Below the pieces are notes generated by a model that searched no databases, had not been told where the DNA came from, and was given only the letters and a program-made list of their open reading frames with translations. This document shows, one piece after another, positions 58,483 to 64,000 of a stretch of 64,000 bases of DNA (positions are counted from its first letter, which is position 1; the number at the start of each line of letters is the position of its first letter). The DNA is from Marivirga aurantiaca (lineage in GTDB: Bacteria; Bacteroidota; Bacteroidia; Cytophagales; Cyclobacteriaceae), in contig NZ_JAEQBW010000003.1 in assembly GCF_016679925.1 (NCBI RefSeq), positions 434,001 to 498,000 on the forward strand, in the 5' to 3' direction. The position numbers and the translations under genes are program-made.

Positions 58483-60195
58483 TTGGAGAACAAGTACATC
58501 ATTAGGCTAATAAAAGACACCGCTAAATTCATGGAGTTATACGGTGAAAACGATTTTAAACTACGGAGCTATAATTCTGCTGTTTTTAATTTGGAGAAAC
58601 TTGATGTGAATTTGGCTGAGTTATCAATTGAGGAGCTGGAAAGGATTGACGGAGTTGGTAAAAGCATTGCCAAAATAATCAATGAGATCAATGAAACACA
58701 AAATCTGGCGTATTATCAGGAACTTTTGGCCAATACTCCTAAAGGTGTGCAGGAAATGATGAAGTTGAGTGGTTTTGGCCCTAAAAAGATCAAATTGATT
58801 TGGGAAGAATTAAAAATAGAAACCCTTGAGGATATAATTCTGGCTTGTGACTCCAACAAAATAGCAGCCTTAAAAGGTTTTGGGGATAAAACCCAGGAGA
58901 AACTTAAAATGGCGGCTCTTTTTAAAATCAATAGTAGACATTTCTTGCACTTCAGAGAAGCTGAAAAGCTAGGGAATATGTTGGTGGAAGATTTGAAATC
59001 ACTGGTGGGGGTAGAGAATGTATCTCTAACAGCTGAGCTCAGGCGTAAAATGGAGGTTATCAAACCCATAGAAATATTAGTAGCTACCAATGATGCTTCC
59101 CAATTGAGGGATTATTTAAGAAACTCGGAAATGTTGGACTTTTATGAAAAAATGTCTGGTCCACGAAATCTTCGTGCTTCTCATTTAACGACTATGGGAG
59201 AAATATCTATCCACATTTGTAAACCTGAGCAGTTTTTCAACGAATTGTTCCGTACAACGGCAAGCCCACAGCATCTGGCTCATCCGCTGGATGGAGCAGG
59301 AAATTTGATGCAGCTTTTGAAACAGCAGAATTTTGATTCTGAAGAGGCAATCTATGAAGCAGTAAAATTACCCTTTATAGCTCCTGAGTTAAGGGAAGGT
59401 CTGTGGGAATTTGAGTGGGCCAAAGAGGGTAAAATGCCAGATTTGATTGAAACAGGACAATTAAAAGGTATTCTACACAACCATAGTACTTACAGTGATG
59501 GCATTCATACATTGGAAGCTATGGCTAAATATTGTAAAGAATTAGGTTATGAGTACCTGGGTATAAGTGACCATAGTAAAACAGCTGCTTATGCCAATGG
59601 ATTGCAGGAGTTTCGTGTTAAGGAACAGCAAATTGAAATTGACAAACTAAATGCTGAATTAGGTGAGTTCAAGGTGTTCAAAGGAATTGAATCGGATATT
59701 CTGGGAGATGGTTCATTGGATTATTCAGAAGACGTGCTGGCAAGCTTTGATTTTATAGTCGCTTCCATTCATTCCCAGCTCAATATGGATGAGAAAACAG
59801 CTACTAACCGACTCATTAAAGCTATTTCAAATCCCTTTACAACTATTTTGGGACATCCGACCGGAAGGCTTTTGTTGCAAAGACAAGCTTACCCGGTTAA
59901 CCATGAAGCTATTATTGATGCCTGTGCGGAATTTGGTGTAGTCATTGAAATTAATGCACATCCTTACCGATTAGATCTGGATTGGCGTTATGTACATTAT
60001 GCCATTGAAAAAGGTGTGAAGATTTCGATTAATCCGGATGCACATGAAAAAGCAGGTTATCATGATATGTACTATGGCGTATGCGTAGGGAGAAAAGCAG
60101 GACTTACAGCAAAGGATACTTTTAATGCTTTGGGTAAAGCAGAACTTGAAAAGTATTTCGAAAAAAGAAAACAAGTGGCCCTCTCAAAGGCTTAA
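58483..60195 (+). CDS. polX: PolX-family protein: helix-hairpin-helix, degenerate Pol beta site, intact PHP domain
   Basis: I choose the TTG at 58483 because MENKYIIRLIKDTAKFMELY matches the usual PolX N-terminus; 25 extra upstream codons have no counterpart. The 570-residue protein has HhH regions (RIDGVGKSIAKII, LSGFGPKKIKLIW, ALKGFGDKTQEKL), a Pol beta palm whose normal GS..RR..D.D is replaced by TAELRRKMEVIKPIEILVA, and a C-terminal PHP domain with intact metal ligands (LHNHSTYSDG, ISDHSKT, ASIHSQ, LGHPTGRLLL, INAHPYR, NPDAHE). The PHP part gives 3'-5' exonuclease and AP-site activity in the family. Polymerase activity is doubtful. Confidence 0.9.
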   Translation: MENKYIIRLIKDTAKFMELYGENDFKLRSYNSAVFNLEKLDVNLAELSIEELERIDGVGKSIAKIINEINETQNLAYYQELLANTPKGVQEMMKLSGFGPKKIKLIWEELKIETLEDIILACDSNKIAALKGFGDKTQEKLKMAALFKINSRHFLHFREAEKLGNMLVEDLKSLVGVENVSLTAELRRKMEVIKPIEILVATNDASQLRDYLRNSEMLDFYEKMSGPRNLRASHLTTMGEISIHICKPEQFFNELFRTTASPQHLAHPLDGAGNLMQLLKQQNFDSEEAIYEAVKLPFIAPELREGLWEFEWAKEGKMPDLIETGQLKGILHNHSTYSDGIHTLEAMAKYCKELGYEYLGISDHSKTAAYANGLQEFRVKEQQIEIDKLNAELGEFKVFKGIESDILGDGSLDYSEDVLASFDFIVASIHSQLNMDEKTATNRLIKAISNPFTTILGHPTGRLLLQRQAYPVNHEAIIDACAEFGVVIEINAHPYRLDLDWRYVHYAIEKGVKISINPDAHEKAGYHDMYYGVCVGRKAGLTAKDTFNALGKAELEKYFEKRKQVALSKA

Positions 60196-60211
60196 TAGTA
60201 AAAATACTCAT

Positions 60212-61231
60212 TTGAAAAACGTTAAGAAAGTCCTTATCATTCGCTTTTCCTCTATTGGGGACATTGTTTTAACTACACCGGTTATTCGTGCAGTAAAATT
60301 ACAAATGCAGGATGTGGAGGTGCATTATTGTACCAAGAAGCAATTTTCGGATATGCTGGAGAATAATCCTTATGTAGATAAAGTACATACTTTGGGTGAT
60401 TCCTTGTCTGGTCTGGTTCGTGAATTAAAAGCTGAATCTTTTGATTTTGTAATTGATTTGCATAATAACCTCCGTACTAAAATCATTAAAAAAAGATTAG
60501 GTGTTCCATCCAAAGCTTTCAATAAACTCAATTGGGAGAAATGGTTAATGGTGAATTTCAAAATCAATAAATTGCCCAATACGCATATTGTTGAAAGATA
60601 CATGAAGGCGGCTTCCCCTTTGGGAGTAAAAACAGACAGCTTCGGATTGGATTATTTTATTCCTGAAAAGGATGAAGTGGAAAAGAGTTGGCTCCCGGAA
60701 ACACATCAAAAGGAATATGTGGCTTATGTGATAGGTGCCCAACATAACACAAAAAAACTACCTGTTAAGCGCATGATTGAATTGTGCGATAAGATCAATA
60801 AACCTATTATACTGGTAGGTGGGCCTGATGATGTGGCAACTGCTGAGGAGATTGTAAACTTTTTTGAGCGCACAGAAAAATCAGCTCCTTACGAGGAGAA
60901 ATTGTTGGAATTGGGTAAAAAAGCACATATTTTCAATGCTTGTGGAAAATTCAACCTCAATCAATCGGCTTCTCTTGTGAAAAATGCCACTTATGTTTTC
61001 TCCCATGATACAGGCTTAATGCACATTGCAGCAGCATTTAAGAAAAACATTTTCAGTATTTGGGGAAATACTATTCCCATGTTTGGGATGTATCCTTATA
61101 AAACAAAATTTACTGTTCTGGAAAATAATAAAGTGAATTGCAGACCCTGCTCAAAAATTGGTTATCAGAAATGTCCCAAGGGCCATTTCAATTGTATGAA
61201 CAAAATTGTTTTTGATTTTTATTTGCCTTGA
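60212..61231 (+). CDS. Glycosyltransferase family 9 (heptosyltransferase-like)
   Basis: The likely start is TTG at 60212 (MKNVKKVLIIRFSSIGDIVL); an earlier in-frame TTG would overlap polX by 71 bp and adds no conserved residues. The 339-residue protein has the GT9 features: IRFSSIGDIVLTTPVIRAVK, LHNNLRTKIIKKRLG, GAQHNTKKLPVKRMIELCDK, ILVGGPDDVATAE and FSHDTGLMHIAAAFKKNIFS. It ends in a cysteine-bearing NCRPCSKIGYQKCPKGHFNC segment. It probably transfers a sugar to lipopolysaccharide core. It follows polX by 16 bp, likely co-transcribed. Confidence 0.9.
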   Translation: MKNVKKVLIIRFSSIGDIVLTTPVIRAVKLQMQDVEVHYCTKKQFSDMLENNPYVDKVHTLGDSLSGLVRELKAESFDFVIDLHNNLRTKIIKKRLGVPSKAFNKLNWEKWLMVNFKINKLPNTHIVERYMKAASPLGVKTDSFGLDYFIPEKDEVEKSWLPETHQKEYVAYVIGAQHNTKKLPVKRMIELCDKINKPIILVGGPDDVATAEEIVNFFERTEKSAPYEEKLLELGKKAHIFNACGKFNLNQSASLVKNATYVFSHDTGLMHIAAAFKKNIFSIWGNTIPMFGMYPYKTKFTVLENNKVNCRPCSKIGYQKCPKGHFNCMNKIVFDFYLP

Positions 61232-61242
61232 TTGAGTATCAT

Positions 61243-61590
61243 TTAGTAAAAAGCATCCTTAATGTGGAGGTAATTGGCATGGTTTCTTAAATCAATACTG
61301 AGGATATCGAAGCGGATATCACTTTTCCAGTTGATGGCAAAAATGTAATCTTCAGCTGCTTCCATTACTTTTTGCACTTTATGATCGTTTACCCGCTCTT
61401 CCGGATGGCCAAAATGATGCGATTTTAATGCTTTTACTTCCACAAAAACCAGGAGGTTATCTTTAAGGCAGATCAAGTCAATTTCGGACCTTTTGTAGCG
61501 ATAGTTTCGCTCCAATATTTCATAGCCTGCTTTTTCCAGTATGGTAGCAGCTATATCTTCTCCCAAGTCACCTATTTTTTTCGTATTCAA
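61243..61590 (-). CDS. YraN (UPF0102) family endonuclease-like protein
   Basis: The 115-residue protein has the UPF0102 restriction-endonuclease-like core: GDLGEDIAATILEKAGYEIL, NYRYKRSEIDLICLKDNLLV with the E-x-D and VFVEVKALKS (E-x-K) catalytic-type residues, and VNDHKVQKVMEAAEDY. The family is tied loosely to DNA uptake or recombination; direct activity is not well known. It converges with the GT9 gene at a 12-bp gap. Confidence 0.93.
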   Translation of the reverse strand: MNTKKIGDLGEDIAATILEKAGYEILERNYRYKRSEIDLICLKDNLLVFVEVKALKSHHFGHPEERVNDHKVQKVMEAAEDYIFAINWKSDIRFDILSIDLRNHANYLHIKDAFY

Positions 61591-61732
61591 GTGCTATGAA
61601 GTTATCAAGTATTATATTTGTACCGAAATGTTAAAGTAAGGAATTTACTTTAATCATGAAATTGTTGAAATGAAAGTTTTTATCACAGTTTTAGGGAATA
61701 TTTCTCATTTATTTAAAGTTAAATGTAGCTGA

Positions 61733-62449
61733 GTGAATAGCAGTATCAATAAAAGAACAAAATTTCTTTCCCTTGGGGAGTTGGATTACCAGCAAGCCTG
61801 GGATTATCAGGAAGAGTTGTTTAAAAAGACGATTGAGATTAAAATTTCAAATAGGAAATCAGGTAAGCAGGATATTACACCTAATTATTTGATATTTCTG
61901 GAACATCCTCATGTATACACATTAGGGAAAAGCGGATCAGAAGAAAATTTATTGTTAGATCAGCAAGGGTTAAAAGAGAAGAATGCCACTTATTACAAAA
62001 TCAATAGGGGAGGAGACATTACCTATCATGGCCCCGGGCAAATTGTAGGATATCCCATAATTGACCTGGATAATTTTTTTACAGATATTCACAAGTACCT
62101 ACGTTTATTGGAAGAAGCTGTTATACTGACTTTAAAAGATTATGGAATTAGTGCAGGAAGAATCCCCGGTTTGACAGGCGTATGGGTTGATTTTGAAGAA
62201 GGCGCAGAAAATCCTCGGAAAATTTGTGCTTTAGGAGTTAAATCAAGCCGATGGGTAACTATGCATGGTTTTGCATTTAATGTAAACACTGACTTGTCTT
62301 ACTTTAATAATATCATCCCTTGTGGGATTGATGATAAAGCAGTGACTTCTATGGAACATGAATTAAAGGCTCGACAGAATATAGAAGAGGTTTCGTCCAA
62401 ATTGAAAAAAAACATTGCTTTGTTGTTTGAAATGGAATTATATGAATAA
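61733..62449 (+). CDS. lipB: Lipoyl(octanoyl) transferase
   Basis: It starts with GTG at 61733. The 238-residue protein is LipB: SLGELDYQQAWDYQEELFKK, FLEHPHVYTLGKSGSEENLL, INRGGDITYHGPGQIVGYPI (RGG..TYHGPGQ motif), KICALGVKSSRWVTMHGFAF with the catalytic lysine in GVKSSR, and NNIIPCGIDDKAVTSM with the catalytic cysteine. It moves octanoyl from acyl carrier protein to lipoyl domains of 2-oxoacid dehydrogenases in the cytosol. It is followed after 2 bp by the 133-residue conserved gene. Confidence 0.96.
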   Translation: MNSSINKRTKFLSLGELDYQQAWDYQEELFKKTIEIKISNRKSGKQDITPNYLIFLEHPHVYTLGKSGSEENLLLDQQGLKEKNATYYKINRGGDITYHGPGQIVGYPIIDLDNFFTDIHKYLRLLEEAVILTLKDYGISAGRIPGLTGVWVDFEEGAENPRKICALGVKSSRWVTMHGFAFNVNTDLSYFNNIIPCGIDDKAVTSMEHELKARQNIEEVSSKLKKNIALLFEMELYE

Positions 62450-62451
62450 TT

Positions 62452-62853
62452 ATGAAAAAGGATATTGATTTTTCACCGGTTACAGGTGTGGATTTGGTAG
62501 TTGCCAAATCGGCAGATGAACCAGAGGCACAATGGGATGTGTATTTGATCAATAGAAATTTGATTGAACTGGAAACTGTAATGGTTACTTCTAAAGGATA
62601 TGGCAAGTTGAATGGCGAAAAAAAGAAAACATCTACCCTGCGGCATTTAATTGAAAAATTAGAAGAGCAAAGTTATGCCAAAGTAGAACCTATTGACCCT
62701 GCGGTTTTTAAACTCAATAATGAATATTGGGTAAGTTATTTTATTCTGAATCAGGTATTTGATAAGAAGTTCGTATTTGTACCTGATTCTATTACTGAAG
62801 AAAACCTGCAGTATATACCGGAACTTGATTTGATGGGAGTGAGGCATGCCTGA
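62452..62853 (+). CDS. Conserved Bacteroidota hypothetical protein
   Basis: The 133-residue protein reads DFSPVTGVDLVVAKSADEPE, QWDVYLINRNLIELETVMVT, SKGYGKLNGEKKKTSTLRHL, KVEPIDPAVFKLNNEYWVSY and FVFVPDSITEENLQYIPELD. It matches a widespread Bacteroidota family of about 130 residues whose members I recall labelled phenylalanyl-tRNA synthetase subunit, without support from its domains. Cytosolic; function unknown. It starts 2 bp after lipB, so co-expression is likely. Confidence 0.8.
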   Translation: MKKDIDFSPVTGVDLVVAKSADEPEAQWDVYLINRNLIELETVMVTSKGYGKLNGEKKKTSTLRHLIEKLEEQSYAKVEPIDPAVFKLNNEYWVSYFILNQVFDKKFVFVPDSITEENLQYIPELDLMGVRHA

Positions 62854-62940
62854 AAAACTTTTGTAGAGTAAACAGGATGTTTTTAAGATTTACTTTTTAT
62901 ATTGTAAGGATATTTAAATGAAATTTAGAACTCTTTAATT

Positions 62941-63780
62941 ATGCGTTTACTTACCATTTCTACCATATTACTTTTTATAGGGTACTCTCCCATACTAGCA
63001 CAAACTTTTACAGGTGAAAGTTGGAAGCAAGTAAAAAGTAAGGGTTCAGGCTCTCTCTCTGCGATATATTATTCTACTCCGGGACTGGTTTTTGAAGAGA
63101 ACGGTCAAATGAAAGGAGTTTGCATTGATATCATGGAGGAATTTAAAAAACATGTAAAGCAAGCACATGGTGTCACACTTGACTTTAAATTTCTGAAAAA
63201 AGAGCAGGTTTTTTCTAATTTCATTAACAGCATAAAAACAGCTGAAAATGTTATGGGAGTATGCAACACAAGCATTACAGAAGAGAGGAAAAAATATTTA
63301 AGTTTTTCACCATCCTATATGAACAATCCATCTGTTTTGTTGTCCAATAATGAGGCGAGAGGCATTAAAAACCTTGAAGAGATGCCTAAAGCTTTTGCAG
63401 ATTATACAATAGTAGTCATTAAAGGCTCTACACATGAAAAATATCTTGAGAAAATAAAGAAGCAATATTATCCTGAGTTGAAAGTTGAATTGGTTACTTC
63501 CGGAAACGAAGTGAATAAAAGGCTAGGAAGCAAAGCCAATTATGTGACGTTGATTGATTTCACTGAATATTATGATGCTGTGAAAAAGAACCTGAATGTG
63601 AAAAGACATATTGTGCCTCTCAATGAATTGGAGGATCAATTAGGCTTTATTTTCCCTAAGAATTCGGATTGGGTAACAGTTTGGAATGAATTTTTAACTC
63701 CTGAATTCAAATCCAGCATAGTGTATAAGAAAATTGTGGCAGATAACCTGGGGACTTCTTTTGTTAATTTAATCAAATAG
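62941..63780 (+). CDS. Periplasmic solute-binding protein (family 3)
   Basis: The 279-residue protein has a signal peptide (LTISTILLFIGYSPILAQ) and the bacterial extracellular solute-binding family 3 fold: GQMKGVCIDIMEEFKKHVKQ, VMGVCNTSITEERKKYLSFS, SPSYMNNPSVLLSNNEARGI, YTIVVIKGSTHEKYLEKIKK and PKNSDWVTVWNEFLT near the end. It likely binds an amino acid or a similar small polar ligand. No permease or ATPase gene is adjacent in the window, so it may be a sensor or an orphan binder. Confidence 0.85.
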   Translation: MRLLTISTILLFIGYSPILAQTFTGESWKQVKSKGSGSLSAIYYSTPGLVFEENGQMKGVCIDIMEEFKKHVKQAHGVTLDFKFLKKEQVFSNFINSIKTAENVMGVCNTSITEERKKYLSFSPSYMNNPSVLLSNNEARGIKNLEEMPKAFADYTIVVIKGSTHEKYLEKIKKQYYPELKVELVTSGNEVNKRLGSKANYVTLIDFTEYYDAVKKNLNVKRHIVPLNELEDQLGFIFPKNSDWVTVWNEFLTPEFKSSIVYKKIVADNLGTSFVNLIK

Positions 63781-63850
63781 GTAGAAGTATAACTAAAATA
63801 ATATTTGTTCTAATATGACAAGTTCATTTTAGTTATACCGGATTCATACC

Positions 63851-64000
63851 TCAATCTTCTTTCTTCAATTCTATTGTTTGAACATTGCCTTCATCGTCTG
63901 TTGATTTCCACTTTTGTGAATTTCTTTTATTCTCCATCACTATCCAGGACTTAACTGATGATGAATCATTTTCCTGCTGAGGTTTAATAGTAATATAATT
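63851..64000 (-). CDS. C-terminal end of an unidentified protein
   Basis: A minus-strand frame enters from the right edge and runs for 49 codons to TGA at 63851. It reads NYITIKPQQENDSSSVKSWI, VMENKRNSQKWKS and ends TDDEGNVQTIELKKED. It is hydrophilic and low in recognisable motif content; the start lies outside the window. I do not recognise it. The frame is supported by being fully open and ending 70 bp from the convergent solute-binding gene. Confidence 0.5.
   Translation of the reverse strand, partial: NYITIKPQQENDSSSVKSWIVMENKRNSQKWKSTDDEGNVQTIELKKED

Overview
The window looks like a chromosomal segment of a Bacteroidota bacterium, most likely order Cytophagales (inference). It carries type IX secretion genes (porQ and a PorE-like OmpA protein), a YnfA-family protein, propeller (Reg_prop) signalling proteins, TAnnTTTG-type -7 promoter boxes, A+T-rich DNA and almost no Shine-Dalgarno sequences. 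There is no rRNA, CRISPR array or intact transposase.

Region 1 (1-15.07 kb) is accessory and is the most interesting part. All of its genes (about fourteen) lie on the minus strand, mostly as singles or overlapping pairs, and almost every unit is separated by a 50-240 bp imperfect inverted repeat. The ends of these repeats resemble integron attC core sites (GCCTAAC / GCATAAC / GCTAAC against GTTAGGC / GTTATGC / GTTAGC). The array ends at about 14.73 kb beside a decayed tyrosine recombinase whose C-terminus is of the XerC/D-IntI type. Two ORF-less group IIC introns (about 690 nt) and a 64-nt intron relic sit in three of the repeats. All three are antisense to the genes and directly behind a stop codon, as described for group IIC-attC introns. 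I read the region as a decayed chromosomal integron (a CALIN-like array). Its cargo is Ada, a PEP mutase-like enzyme, a terpene-cyclase-fold protein, DUF1801, a penicillin/AHL acylase, a zeta-toxin pair, a bestrophin, a HEPN-like protein and several lipoproteins or small membrane proteins. Small palindromes are nested in the intron stem-loops, including catalytic domain V, and one has split the recombinase active-site box.

Region 2 (15.1-38 kb) is mostly core: short ssb, a WG-repeat protein, lpxB, a Ca2+/Na+ exchanger, a coiled-coil lipoprotein, a YnfA protein, a giant AsmA-like protein, a copper module (CopA with duplicated HMA domains plus an HMA-AraC regulator), an SDR, the overlapping run lon-porQ-hslU, and a divergent PorE-like gene. 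Intergenic palindromes and two MITE-like elements lie between genes.

Region 3 (38-48.3 kb) is a second, smaller accessory patch: a PIN/HTH toxin-antitoxin pair flanked by imperfect direct repeats, a methyltransferase behind a 76-bp hairpin element that recurs at 54.8 kb, a TetR gene with tandem operators, a serine hydrolase, a truncated outer-membrane gene and a 1195-residue propeller/SpoIIE signalling protein.

Region 4 (48.6-64 kb) is housekeeping: a PAS histidine kinase, rlmD, a TPR-SH3 protein, two tRNA-Lys and one tRNA-Leu, a cystathionine beta-synthase-like gene, pyrR-pyrB, a PolX whose polymerase site appears lost, a GT9 glycosyltransferase, yraN, lipB and a periplasmic solute-binding protein. 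Partial genes lie at both edges: ada on the left and an unknown one on the right.
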